A model generated the notes under the pieces. That model was not told the DNA's origin. It ran no database searches and saw only the letters and a program-made list of their open reading frames with translations. Position numbers and translations under genes: made by a program. A DNA stretch of 64,000 nt, taken from NCBI GenBank assembly GCA_027391075.1, contig DAHYHI010000024.1:45974-109973 (forward strand), read 5' to 3'. Source of the DNA: JAJZAM01 sp027391075. Its GTDB lineage: Bacteria; Actinomycetota; Acidimicrobiia; Acidimicrobiales; Palsa-688. Shown here piece by piece: positions 7,788 to 16,245 of the stretch. Position 1 is the first letter of the stretch. The number at the start of each line of letters is the position of its first letter.

Positions 7788-8489
7788 CTACGAAGAAGCA
7801 GCCGCCGCGTTCGAAGCTACTGGTCCCACCTGCAACAGCAGGTCGGACGTGTTGGAGCAGCCTTGGGTGTTCTGGGCCACAAAGAGCGCTGCGGTCTGAT
7901 TTGGTGGATAGATTCGCAAACCAGCGACGTTGGTCAAGCCGCAACTCGACGGGTAGTTTCCTGCGACTACCTCTCTGAGGGTCGCGAAGGCGGAAGCGCC
8001 CGACGGCACGCTGACCGTCGTCACGGCGCCCGGCAGGCGGGCGGCGGGTGCCCCGATCTGCGTTCCCTGGGAGCCAGCGACGTACGAAACACCGGGGTAC
8101 CCGGCGAGAGTGCACGACACCTTGGAGGTGTTGGTGAAGGTCAGCACGTAGTAGGTGCTCCCGGCGGCTCCATTAGGGGCGCCGAGCGTAGCGCTGAGGG
8201 CACTGGTCGGGCACGGCTGCGGTCCGGCGACCGTCGTTGTGGGTGCGATCGTGGTAGCCGAAGAGCTCTCCGGCGGGCTTGTGGCCGTCGAAGTCGAAGT
8301 CGAAGTCGAGGAGTTGGAAGGGGACGCTGTGGTCGGAGGTCCCGTGGAGGTTGTTGATGGCGTGGCGTTTGCGGCCTTGTGAGCCGACGCCCCGCAAGCT
8401 GCAAGGACGCTACCCGCTAGGAGCGCAGCCGCTGCTTTCCTTGCGACCTTTGCGCTGAGGCCTCTCCCTGAAGTCGTAGCTGTCTTCAC
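7788..8489 (-). CDS. Secreted lipoprotein with DUF4232-type domain
   Basis: 233 residues from a GTG at 8489, which gives a basic n-region, a hydrophobic core and a lipobox ending LAAC with the lipidated Cys at about 32. A TTG at 8534 would extend it upstream. Residues about 33-85 are a Ser/Thr/Pro-rich linker. The remainder, beginning PCPTSALSATLG, contains FTNTSKVSCTLAGYPGV, a pattern of the DUF4232 beta-sandwich domain common in actinobacterial surface lipoproteins. The function is unknown. Four Cys in the domain could make two disulfides. It is transcribed separately from pilT. Confidence 0.8.
   Translation of the reverse strand: MKTATTSGRGLSAKVARKAAAALLAGSVLAACGASAHKAANATPSTTSTGPPTTASPSNSSTSTSTSTATSPPESSSATTIAPTTTVAGPQPCPTSALSATLGAPNGAAGSTYYVLTFTNTSKVSCTLAGYPGVSYVAGSQGTQIGAPAARLPGAVTTVSVPSGASAFATLREVVAGNYPSSCGLTNVAGLRIYPPNQTAALFVAQNTQGCSNTSDLLLQVGPVASNAAAASS
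8286..8309. repeat. Hexanucleotide repeat in the lipoprotein linker
   Basis: Three copies of GTCGAA and one GTCGAG in a row encode the Ser-Thr run of the linker. The unit is a multiple of three, so copy changes would alter linker length without shifting the frame. Confidence 0.7.
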
Positions 8490-8541
8490 CCTCTCTGAGT
8501 ACCCACTCGGCTGGCAGTCTAAGCACCGACTCAAGGGGGTG

Positions 8542-9051
8542 TCAGTTCACGTCGACGGTTCTGATCTCGAAATGTAGGAACTCCGGGTCGCGTCCCACGT
8601 GCGTCAGACCGGCTGCGAGCATTACCTTCTGAGATGCGACGTTGTCCGGCGTGGTCCGGCCTCTCACTCGCGTCACGTCCGGCCGGCTCGCAGCGAACCG
8701 GAGCATCTGGCGCAAAGCGTCCGTAGCGACCCCCCTGCCCCTTACCGACGGCACGACCCCGTAGCCGACCTCGACCATCCCATCCCTGGGGGGACCGTGA
8801 AACCCGATCCCACCGACCACGACGCCGGATTCGAGGATCTGGTAGTAACCGAAAGGGTCTGAGCGGGAGCGGCCACCGAAGAACGGAAGTTGACGCAGGT
8901 AAGCCAGGCAGGCACGACGGTCGCCTTCCATCGGATACCCGTCCGCCCAGGGCCGGTCGCCGGGGTTGCGGCGCGCGGCGGTCACCCTCTTGGCTACTTC
9001 TCTGGTGACGAGCTCAAGCTCGAGCGGGTTCACCCTTACATGATGCTCCAA
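8542..9051 (-). CDS. GNAT-family N-acetyltransferase (RimJ/RimL-like)
   Basis: 169 residues. The acetyl-CoA-binding core is visible as VEVGYGVVPSVRGRGVATDALRQ split over the usual beta4-alpha3 region, with the RGRGVA pyrophosphate loop at about 109-114. A C-terminal NVASQKVMLAAGLTHVG matches the N..S..(V/L)..K.GF block of the RimJ/RimL group. The substrate is unknown. It ends 52 bases upstream of the lipoprotein gene and may share its transcript. Confidence 0.85.
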   Translation of the reverse strand: MEHHVRVNPLELELVTREVAKRVTAARRNPGDRPWADGYPMEGDRRACLAYLRQLPFFGGRSRSDPFGYYQILESGVVVGGIGFHGPPRDGMVEVGYGVVPSVRGRGVATDALRQMLRFAASRPDVTRVRGRTTPDNVASQKVMLAAGLTHVGRDPEFLHFEIRTVDVN

Positions 9052-9104
9052 GCCAAGCGGGCGTGGGTCCGATACGGTGAGGGTCTTATGCTTCGAGGTT
9101 CGCG

Positions 9105-10982
9105 TTGAGCAAGGCCTACCGCCGCCTCGACCTCGCAGCTCTCAAGGCGGCGGAAGTCGCGCCGGGCACGAGGGCCCGGATCTGGCGTTTCCTACGTCCC
9201 TACCGGAGCCGGCTGGCGCTGTACCTGGCGTGCATAGTGGCTGCAGCCGGTATCGGTTCGGTACCGCCGCTGCTTGTCCGAGATCTGATCGACAATGGCA
9301 TCGGCCGGCGCGACGTCGGCCTCGTCGACGTGCTCGCAGTCGCCATGGTCGGCCTGGCTCTCGCCACAACGGCCCTTTCGCTGCTGAACCGTTGGCTGGC
9401 CTCGGTGATCGGCGAGAGGATCATCTACGACCTGAGGGTGTCGCTTTTCGAGCACGTGCAGCGCATGCCGATCGCCTTCTTCACCCGCACGCAGACCGGG
9501 TCGCTGATGTCGAGGCTGACCAATGACGTACTCGACGCGCAGAACGCCGTCGGTACGGCCGCTTCGGTCGTGTCGGACGTGCTCACCTTGGTCGCGACGC
9601 TCGTACCAATGTTCGCGTTGAGCCCGTCGATCACCGCCCTCGCGCTTTTGGTCGTCCCGCCTTTCATTGTCGTGGACCGTCTGCTGGCCGGACGGATAAG
9701 CCGTCTGTCGCGACGCCAGATGCAGTACAACGCCGCCATGAGCGTGACGATGACCGAACGCTTCAACGTCGGCGGGGCGATGCTCTCCAAGCTGTTCGGC
9801 CGCCCAGCCGACGAGTCCAAGCAGTTTGCCGGACGTGCGGGCGACGTCCGCGACGCCGGCATCCAACTCGCCCTGATCAGCCGCTACCTTTTCACCGCTC
9901 TGGCGCTTGTCGGGGCTGTCGGCACCGCGGCGGTCTACTGGCTGGGTGGAAGGGAGGCGGCGACAGGGCACCTGGCGGTCGGCACCGTCGTCGCTCTCGC
10001 CGCCTACGTCACCAGACTGTACTCGCCCCTGACCGACCTGGCTAGCACCAGAGTCAGCCTGCTGGGAGCTGTGGTCAGCTTCGACAGGGTATTCGAGGTC
10101 CTCGACGCCGAGCCAACCGTCGCTGATAAGCCAGGCGCCGCCGAGCTCGGCCGGGTTGCCGGGCGGGTCGCTGCGTCGGGTGTGTGGTTCCGCTATCCGG
10201 CACCCTCTGAGGTGTCCGTGGCCTCGCTTGAGACCCGCGGGGACGGCACGACGGACGTCGCGCTGTCCGCCGAGCAAGGATCGTGGGTGCTACGCGACGT
10301 TTCCTTCGTCGCCGAGCCTGGCACGATGACCGCACTGGTAGGACCGTCCGGCGCGGGGAAGACCACACTTTCGAGCCTTCTGCCCAGGCTCTACGACGTA
10401 ACGGAGGGTTCGATATCCCTCGACGGGATCGACGTCCGCGACGTGACCATCGAGTCGCTGCGTAAGGCCATAGGCGTGGTCAGCCAGGACGCCCACCTCT
10501 TCCATGACACGATCCGGGCGAACCTGCTCTACGCGAGGCCCGACGCCACTCAAGCCGAACTGCTCGAAGCCTGTGACGCCGCCCGGATATCCGAGGTGAT
10601 AGCAGCGCTGCCCGACGGCTTCGACACCGTCGTCGGGGAAAGAGGCTACAGGCTCTCCGGCGGGGAGAAACAGCGGCTCGCCATCGCCCGGGTCCTTCTC
10701 AAGGACCCTTCGATCGTCATACTCGACGAGGCGACAGCCCACCTCGACTCGGAGACCGAACTGGCGGTCCAGCAGGCCCTGGCGGCCACCTTGGAGGGTC
10801 GCACGTCGTTCGTCATAGCGCACCGCCTCTCGACGATCCAATCCGCCGATCAGATCCTCGTGTTGGACCAGGGCCGGTTAGTCGCCCGCGGCACACACGA
10901 AAAGCTGATAGCCCAGGGCGGCCTGTACGCGGATCTCTACCAGACCCAGTACCGCCGGGACGAACTGGCCGGCACCACCTAG
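9105..10982 (+). CDS. ABC exporter, fused membrane and ATP-binding domains
   Basis: 625 residues with a TTG start at 9105 and CGAGG seven bases upstream. Residues about 25-330 form the six-helix type I exporter membrane domain. The C-terminal half has Walker A GPSGAGKT, the signature LSGGEKQ, Walker B IVILDEATAHLD and the switch His in IAHRLST. It is a half-transporter expected to work as a homodimer exporting drugs, lipids or peptides; the substrate cannot be read from sequence. An unusual insert of about 40 residues lies between the membrane domain and Walker A. The gene stands alone and converges on the hydrolase gene at 11022. Confidence 0.9.
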   Translation: MSKAYRRLDLAALKAAEVAPGTRARIWRFLRPYRSRLALYLACIVAAAGIGSVPPLLVRDLIDNGIGRRDVGLVDVLAVAMVGLALATTALSLLNRWLASVIGERIIYDLRVSLFEHVQRMPIAFFTRTQTGSLMSRLTNDVLDAQNAVGTAASVVSDVLTLVATLVPMFALSPSITALALLVVPPFIVVDRLLAGRISRLSRRQMQYNAAMSVTMTERFNVGGAMLSKLFGRPADESKQFAGRAGDVRDAGIQLALISRYLFTALALVGAVGTAAVYWLGGREAATGHLAVGTVVALAAYVTRLYSPLTDLASTRVSLLGAVVSFDRVFEVLDAEPTVADKPGAAELGRVAGRVAASGVWFRYPAPSEVSVASLETRGDGTTDVALSAEQGSWVLRDVSFVAEPGTMTALVGPSGAGKTTLSSLLPRLYDVTEGSISLDGIDVRDVTIESLRKAIGVVSQDAHLFHDTIRANLLYARPDATQAELLEACDAARISEVIAALPDGFDTVVGERGYRLSGGEKQRLAIARVLLKDPSIVILDEATAHLDSETELAVQQALAATLEGRTSFVIAHRLSTIQSADQILVLDQGRLVARGTHEKLIAQGGLYADLYQTQYRRDELAGTT

Positions 10983-10997
10983 CTGGCACCAGCTGGC

Positions 10998-11016
10998 CGG
11001 CCGTGCCCGACGGCCG
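10998..11016. terminator. GC-rich hairpin between convergent genes
   Basis: CGGCCGT (10998-11004) pairs perfectly with ACGGCCG (11010-11016) around a 5-base loop, between the stops of the ABC exporter and the convergent hydrolase. There is no T-tract on either side, which is common in high-GC actinobacteria. Confidence 0.45.
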
Positions 11017-11021
11017 CTGCT

Positions 11022-11954
11022 CTAGACGTGGGGGTGGGGGTGTCCCTGATCGCCCCTGGTCGTTTCCAGCCAGCGTCTTAGGCCCGCAGCGTTGGAGTGG
11101 ATCCCGTTTAGGGTTTCCAGCTTCGCGCGGTTCTCCTCCGACACCCCTTCGATCGGCCCCCCGAAGCGCGCCGTGAGCGCCTCTTCGATGTCCGCTCCCG
11201 TCCGCCAAGCCGACTCGGCGGTCTCAGCCCACTGGCGCAGCGTGCTCTCGGCCTCCTCCAGCAGCCCAGGGGGGTCGCCGAGGAGACCGTAGTGAGCCAG
11301 GGCTATGCCGCTGGGGCTTCTCGCGGCGAACTTGTGGAGCGAGGTGACCGCCTGGTCCAAGTCGAAGTCGGCGGGCGGAGTGGCGGGCCGAAGGACGCCG
11401 GCGTCGGGCAGGCGGACGCCTACTGCGTCACCGGCGAAGATGATCCCGCTTTCGCTGTCGTGCAGAGCAAGGTGGTGCTTAGCGTGACCGGGTGAGTCGA
11501 TGGTCGTCAGGGTTCTGCTTGGGCCGACTTGTATCTGCTCGCCATCGGCGAGGACGTGGACTCTCTCCACCGGCGTCGGGTCCAGGCGGCCGTAGAGGCT
11601 GTCGAGAAGGTCCCCGTAGACCATCGCCGCAGAGCGGACAAGCCTTTCTGGGTCGACTAGGTGGCGGGCTCCTTTCTCGTGCACGTACACGGTGGCGTTC
11701 GGGAACGCCCTCGCCACGTCGCCGACCCCGCCCGCGTGGTCGAGGTGGATGTGGGTGACCGCCACACCGGCCAGGTCGGAGGGGCCGACCCCGTGACGGG
11801 CGAGAGCTGCCAGGAGGGTTGGAACCGACGACTGGCTCCCGGTCTCTATAAGCACAGGGGCGGCACCTTCGACGAGGTATCCGGCGGTTACCTTGTCCCA
11901 ACCCCCGAGTAGGGTGTCGACTTCGAGCACCCCTGGTCCTATGTAGCTCGACAT
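11022..11954 (-). CDS. Metallo-beta-lactamase-fold hydrolase
   Basis: 310 residues from the ATG at 11954; the frame continues upstream but the conserved start of the fold (VLEVDTLLGGWDKVTAGYLV) begins only a few residues after this Met. The metal site is complete: THIHLDHAGG (HxHxDH), a His in DSPGHAKHHLAL, the bridging Asp in FAGDAVGV, and a final His in ALAHYG. The substrate is unknown; relatives include glyoxalase II-like and lactonase-like enzymes. The C-terminus ends in a short His-Pro tail (GHPHPHV) that could bind metal. It is monocistronic and convergent with the ABC exporter. Confidence 0.88.
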   Translation of the reverse strand: MSSYIGPGVLEVDTLLGGWDKVTAGYLVEGAAPVLIETGSQSSVPTLLAALARHGVGPSDLAGVAVTHIHLDHAGGVGDVARAFPNATVYVHEKGARHLVDPERLVRSAAMVYGDLLDSLYGRLDPTPVERVHVLADGEQIQVGPSRTLTTIDSPGHAKHHLALHDSESGIIFAGDAVGVRLPDAGVLRPATPPADFDLDQAVTSLHKFAARSPSGIALAHYGLLGDPPGLLEEAESTLRQWAETAESAWRTGADIEEALTARFGGPIEGVSEENRAKLETLNGIHSNAAGLRRWLETTRGDQGHPHPHV

Positions 11955-12067
11955 GGCTACAGCGTAGAGCGCGGCAGCTGGGTGCACACCGTTTCGATCG
12001 GCAACTGACCCGCCGCCACCTTGCAATCGGTCCCCGGTGCCGGCCGGCGCTGTGTAACATTCCCCGG

Positions 12068-12820
12068 GTGGATGCTGCCCGGCTCGTGGCGCTGGGAGCT
12101 GCCGGCCTGGGCGCCGGTTTCATCAACGGGGTCGCCGGGGGCGGTTCCCTAGTCTCGTTCCCTGCTCTTCTCGCCGTGGGTCTTCCGCCCCTGAACGCGA
12201 ACGTCACGTCGACAGTGGGAATCTGGAGCGGCTACGTGGGGGGTTCCGCCGGCTTCGCAGAGGAGATCTCCACCCAAAAGCCCAACCTACGCAAGCTCGC
12301 CGTGCCCACCCTGGCCGGCAGCGTAGCGGGCGTGGTACTCCTGCTGGCCACCCCGGCGAGCGCTTTCAGCCTTCTCGCGCCCTACCTGATCCTGGTGGCC
12401 TGCGCCCTGTTCGCCGTGCAGCCTTTGGTTTCCAAGCACTTCCAACTGGCGGAGAGGTCCTCGACCCGGCGGCCGGTGCTGCTCGTCGACTTCCCCGTGT
12501 TCCTCGCCTCCACCTACGGCAGCTACTTCGGGGCGGGCCTCGGCGTCCTCCTTCTCGGGATCCTCGCCTCCGTCCTGCCCGACGACCTGAAGCGGATAAG
12601 CGGTTTGCGCACGGCGATGTCCCTGGTGATCAACACCGTCGCCGCCGTGGCTTTCATCGCGTTCGCTCCGATATCGTGGGCTGCGGTCGGTGTGATGGCC
12701 GTGGGCAGCCTTGTGGGTGGCTACCTGGGGTCGCTGTTCGCCAAGTGGATCCCCACAGGAGTACTTCGGGTGGTTGTCATCGCCGTAGGACTCGCCGCCG
12801 CCGGCAAGCTGCTCTCCTGA
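12068..12820 (+). CDS. TauE/SafE (TSUP) family membrane exporter
   Basis: 250 residues, mostly hydrophobic, starting with GTG. The N-terminus GAGFINGVAGGGSLVSFPAL and the internal repeat YFGAGLGVLLLGILAS are the two Gly-rich signatures of TSUP carriers, each at the start of a four-helix half. Family members move sulfite, sulfoacetate or other small organic anions out of the cell. It converges on the sulfonate-type operon (12848-18019) and ends 27 bases from it, so a shared sulfur function is possible but not shown. Confidence 0.88.
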   Translation: MDAARLVALGAAGLGAGFINGVAGGGSLVSFPALLAVGLPPLNANVTSTVGIWSGYVGGSAGFAEEISTQKPNLRKLAVPTLAGSVAGVVLLLATPASAFSLLAPYLILVACALFAVQPLVSKHFQLAERSSTRRPVLLVDFPVFLASTYGSYFGAGLGVLLLGILASVLPDDLKRISGLRTAMSLVINTVAAVAFIAFAPISWAAVGVMAVGSLVGGYLGSLFAKWIPTGVLRVVVIAVGLAAAGKLLS

Positions 12821-12850
12821 GCCCGGCTACCCTTCGTCTGAGCCCGGCTA
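12818..12850. repeat. 12-base direct repeat covering two facing stop codons
   Basis: TGAGCCCGGCTA occurs at 12818-12829 and 12839-12850. The first copy begins with the TGA stop of the TauE-like gene. The second ends with the complement of the TAG stop of the dioxygenase gene. Confidence 0.7.
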
Positions 12851-13882
12851 GCCCAAACTCGCTTGCAGCCGCGCCGACTCGCGCACCGCCGAGGTGTTAA
12901 CAAAGCCCTCGCGCGAGCCGGCCAGCTTGGCCTTGAGGTGGTCGGCGACCCTGACCGGCTCGTACCCAGCCGGCCTGGCAGCATCCACGAACTGGGGTAA
13001 CGGCGCCACGACAGCGTCGAAGTTGCCATCGTGGAAGTAGGCGGCCGAGCGACGTCTGACCGTTCGACCGTCGACTTGCGGAGGGACCACCCGGTGCATG
13101 GTCGCCATCCACACGTCGTTGGTCATGCGCGCTGTGAGATCCCCGAGGTTAACGAGAAGTGCGCCGGGGGCAGGCAGCACGTCGTGCCAGACCCCGCCGG
13201 CATCGAGGATTTGCAGACCTGGCACGGGGTCGGCCCACAGCACCGTGGCGATCCCGAAGTCGGTGTGAGCGCCCATGGCAGACGCCGCCCCTAGGCTGGT
13301 GCCTTCGGCCAGGGCGTAGTTGTTCAGCCGCAGAACGTCGATCGAGTGGTCGGTCAGGCCTGCGAAGAACCCTTCCGGCTGGCCCAAAGCAACGTCGAAG
13401 ACAGACGTGAGCACACTTGCCACCCGCCCGGCTTCGTCGAAATAGGCTTGGAGGCCTCCGCGAAACTGCGGCAGCTCTTCTGGCCAAACGTTCGGAGCGT
13501 ACTCCGGCTCGGGAAGTTCGCTACCGCCGTAGGACGTCCCGTCCACTCCGACGTTGAAGGCTTCGAAGAAGTCCCTTGAGCTTGGATCGGCTTCGATCCC
13601 AGCGCTGAGGATGAGACTCTCCGCTCGTGGCGGGGTGTAACCGCGGTTGGCTCCCTGGACCCGGTAGCTGCTCTTCGCCTCGGGCGACAAGGAGAAGAAA
13701 CTGTCGGCGGCCTCTACCATCGCCGCTACGACATCGTCTGTGATGCCGTGCCCGACTATCGCCAGGAAGCCGACCTCCCGCAGAGCCTTGTCGGTGTCAG
13801 CCACCACACGCGACCGCTCCCTGTCCGATCCGCCCGCCACCCACGGCGACAGGTCAACTACGGGAACACTAAGCAGGCCCAC
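12848..13882 (-). CDS. Isopenicillin-N-synthase-like Fe(II)/2-oxoglutarate-type dioxygenase
   Basis: 344 residues. The N-terminal domain begins LLSVPVVDLSPW and has GFLAIVGHGI, the DIOX_N pattern. The jelly-roll core carries the iron ligands H206 and D208 (GAHTDFG) and H263 (MHRVVPP). The RxS motif (R277-S279, RRRSAAYF) normally binds the 2-oxoglutarate carboxylate. These enzymes hydroxylate, desaturate or ring-close small molecules. It is the last gene of the operon starting at 18019, 55 bases after the arylsulfotransferase-like gene. True beta-lactam synthesis is unlikely, as no other genes for it are seen. Modification of the imported substrate is the simplest idea. Confidence 0.88.
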   Translation of the reverse strand: MGLLSVPVVDLSPWVAGGSDRERSRVVADTDKALREVGFLAIVGHGITDDVVAAMVEAADSFFSLSPEAKSSYRVQGANRGYTPPRAESLILSAGIEADPSSRDFFEAFNVGVDGTSYGGSELPEPEYAPNVWPEELPQFRGGLQAYFDEAGRVASVLTSVFDVALGQPEGFFAGLTDHSIDVLRLNNYALAEGTSLGAASAMGAHTDFGIATVLWADPVPGLQILDAGGVWHDVLPAPGALLVNLGDLTARMTNDVWMATMHRVVPPQVDGRTVRRRSAAYFHDGNFDAVVAPLPQFVDAARPAGYEPVRVADHLKAKLAGSREGFVNTSAVRESARLQASLG

Positions 13883-13937
13883 TCGTCACGCTCCGTTCGC
13901 GCACGTCATCGTCTCTGGCCGCCAAGAATAGCGAAGA

Positions 13938-15119
13938 CTACCCAAGCCACGGGAAGCTCTCCTCCTTGTAGCGATACGCTCGGAATATGGCGTTCTGGGC
14001 ACCCGCCGACGACTCAGGTCCTGTTCCGTCGGGAAAGCAGTAGAAATACGGGACCACGTAATCCCAGACGGTCTCGCCGGCAGGGGTCACCTCGAAAATG
14101 CGCCCAAAGCTACCTTCGCTGATCAGAGTGTTCCCGTTCCACAGACGCTGCGCGTTGGACATGTAAGGGCTGTAGAAGTTCTGCAAAGGCGTGTCCTTGT
14201 ACTCCCACACAATCTTGTTGGAGTCCTTCGGGTCGACTTCTATCACCCTCGAATAAGGCACGCTGCTAGACGGCCGGAAGGACCCGTTGTCGAAGATGAT
14301 CACGTGACCATTGCCCAGCATGTGGGGATGATGCTGTTGCGCGATCTCCTCGGGGCCTAGCCGCCACTTGACCTTCCCCGACCGGCGATCAACTATAAGA
14401 CACGTAGAAGCACTCCGATAGCCGACAAGCACGTCGCCGTCGACGGTCTCCTCGACGCTGTTGCACATAGGCCAGTGCTCCCGTTCGAAGTGCTCGTCGA
14501 GAGGAAGATCCGCTGTCCCCAGTTCGTCGGCCGGCGACCAACGCCACACGATCTCGCCATCCCAAGTCATCTCGTAGACGACATCACCCCATATCGAACC
14601 GTCAGGCGCTTCGCTGCCGGGTATGCCTCCGCGGACCTGCGCCGCCGCGGCGTCGGGCAATCTCTCCACGGCGCCGACAAGAAGGTTACCGTTGGCCAAG
14701 ATCGAAGCATCGTGGTGATGGAAGGGGTGCTGTGCCTGTCTCACGATCCTCCCCGTCGGATCCAGCTCCATCAGCCAACCACCGTGGTAGACGTCCCACA
14801 GAGGGAAAATCGAGACCCCACCTTGCTTCTTGCCCTGGTAAAAGAGGTTCCCATTGGGCAGAACTTTGGCGTGTCTCCCGGGGGGAACTGGGGCATTCCA
14901 AGTGTGGACCACACTACCGTCGATATCGACAAGGTAGATCTCACCGGGTCCGGCGATAGGACAGAAAAGTGTCAGCCCACCGGCAGTCCTGTTCATGTCC
15001 ACACCGCGCAATCCAGTACCGCGACGCCTAAGGGTGTTCTGGTCGAGAGCCGGCTCCGACAAGACGTCGATAGTCGGGACCCGCCGGGGCTGGTCAAGAA
15101 ATCTCAGATCGTCGGTCAC
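13938..15119 (-). CDS. Arylsulfotransferase-family (ASST-like) beta-propeller protein
   Basis: 393 residues. It shows repeated blades with patterns such as GEIYLVDIDGSVVHTW, NGNLFYQG, GWLMELDPTGRIVRQ, ETVWDYV and WNGNTLISEG. It also has the His-rich stretch HPFHHHDAS and QQHHPHMLGNG, expected near the active centre. The overall pattern is that of the arylsulfotransferase (ASST) family, whose characterised members move sulfate between phenols without PAPS. No signal peptide is visible, so it should be cytosolic, unlike E. coli AssT. Its GTG start overlaps the binding-protein stop by four bases, coupling it to the transporter. A dehydrogenase-like propeller of other function remains possible. 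Confidence 0.75.
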   Translation of the reverse strand: MTDDLRFLDQPRRVPTIDVLSEPALDQNTLRRRGTGLRGVDMNRTAGGLTLFCPIAGPGEIYLVDIDGSVVHTWNAPVPPGRHAKVLPNGNLFYQGKKQGGVSIFPLWDVYHGGWLMELDPTGRIVRQAQHPFHHHDASILANGNLLVGAVERLPDAAAAQVRGGIPGSEAPDGSIWGDVVYEMTWDGEIVWRWSPADELGTADLPLDEHFEREHWPMCNSVEETVDGDVLVGYRSASTCLIVDRRSGKVKWRLGPEEIAQQHHPHMLGNGHVIIFDNGSFRPSSSVPYSRVIEVDPKDSNKIVWEYKDTPLQNFYSPYMSNAQRLWNGNTLISEGSFGRIFEVTPAGETVWDYVVPYFYCFPDGTGPESSAGAQNAIFRAYRYKEESFPWLG

Positions 15120-16180
15120 GGCAACGTCACCCCGGCAGGGTCCACGCTCTGAAGCGCCGACTTCGAGGTAGCTGCGAGCACCGTCGACTGGCTGAGAACG
15201 CCAGCCACGCCTTGGGTGGCGTTAAGCCAATTCCCTTCGGCGACGAGCAGGTCGACGAGGCCCGGCGCGAGAGCTACCTTCTGTGCGTACTGTGGCAGAA
15301 AGCTCGACACGAAGCTGACCGAGTCGGCACCACCCGATTGACCGGCAATCGCCGTCGCTGCGGCTGTAGGGTTGGCTTGAATGTAGTTGTCCGCTGAGAT
15401 CAGAGCGCGCAGGACGCGCTCCTGAGTGGACAGCGGGGTGCCCGGGGCGGCAAGAAGCACAGTATGTTCGGCATAGCCGCTGTAGACCATGTCCTCGTAG
15501 TTGCCACCTAGGATCGATTGAGCCGCCGTATAGTAGGTTGGAAATGTGACGCCGGCAGCGATGTCACCTTTGTCGACCGCTGGGACGATCTCGGATGGAG
15601 CCAGATTGATCACTGACACGTCTTGGAGCGTCAATCCTGCCGATACCAGCATTTCGTTTAGGACGTACTCGGCGTTGCTCCCGACTGGTACGCCGATCTT
15701 CTTTCCTTTTAACGACGCAAACGACGAGATCCCCGACGACTTGGAGTATATGAGCTTCCACTGGGAGAACTTCGAGAGGTTGGCGTCTACCAGGATGCTC
15801 CTCTTGCTCAGCAACGCCGTTGCGATAGGCAGGTCGGCGACGAAGGCGAAGTTCGCCTGCCCGCCGAGAAGAGCGTTCAGCGCCAACACGCCGGTCGCGA
15901 AGTTCGCCACGTTCGCTTGGATTCCATCGGCTTTCCATATGCCTTCAGCTGACGCAACGTATACAGGGGCACCTCCTAGGTAATCACCGCCGGCGATGGT
16001 GATCTTGATGGCAGGGCTTTGCGACGCGGGGTTAGTGGTCGCAGGTGAGCTTAAGCTACTGGTCGCTGTCGATGTGGCCGACGACGAACTCTTAGTGCCA
16101 GCTCCGCTGCTGCAAGCTGCAAGTAACGCTGTCGCCGCTGTCAGCGACGCCGTCGCGCGTAAGTACCTGATTTTGGGCAT
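15116..16180 (-). CDS. ABC transporter substrate-binding lipoprotein (SsuA/NMT1-like)
   Basis: 354 residues with a signal peptide and lipobox (LLAAC, Cys 23), then a Ser/Thr linker to about residue 55. The mature domain has GGAPVYVASAEGIWKADGI, LKGKKIGVPVGSNAEYVL and DIAAGVTFPTYYTA, the arrangement of the SsuA/TauA/THI5 group that binds sulfonates, nitrate or pyrimidines. GGAGAACA sits just upstream of the ATG. It is encoded third in the operon, after permease and ATPase. Its 3' end is coupled to the arylsulfotransferase-like gene. The ligand is not deducible from the sequence; sulfonate or sulfate ester is suggested by the neighbours only. Confidence 0.87.
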   Translation of the reverse strand: MPKIRYLRATASLTAATALLAACSSGAGTKSSSSATSTATSSLSSPATTNPASQSPAIKITIAGGDYLGGAPVYVASAEGIWKADGIQANVANFATGVLALNALLGGQANFAFVADLPIATALLSKRSILVDANLSKFSQWKLIYSKSSGISSFASLKGKKIGVPVGSNAEYVLNEMLVSAGLTLQDVSVINLAPSEIVPAVDKGDIAAGVTFPTYYTAAQSILGGNYEDMVYSGYAEHTVLLAAPGTPLSTQERVLRALISADNYIQANPTAAATAIAGQSGGADSVSFVSSFLPQYAQKVALAPGLVDLLVAEGNWLNATQGVAGVLSQSTVLAATSKSALQSVDPAGVTLP

Positions 16181-16245
16181 TGTTCTCCTTATTGTTGTCG
16201 TTGTGACACTTTCCGGCCTGCTAAGAACGCTGAGTCGTTGGCCCC

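Noticed and set aside
9192..10277. 361-codon minus-strand frame opposite the ABC exporter
   Set aside because: It mirrors the exporter gene, which has all ABC motifs; the antisense protein is charged low-complexity sequence.
12848..13882. Beta-lactam biosynthesis
   Set aside because: The isopenicillin-N-synthase resemblance is at superfamily level, and no peptide synthetase or related gene is present.
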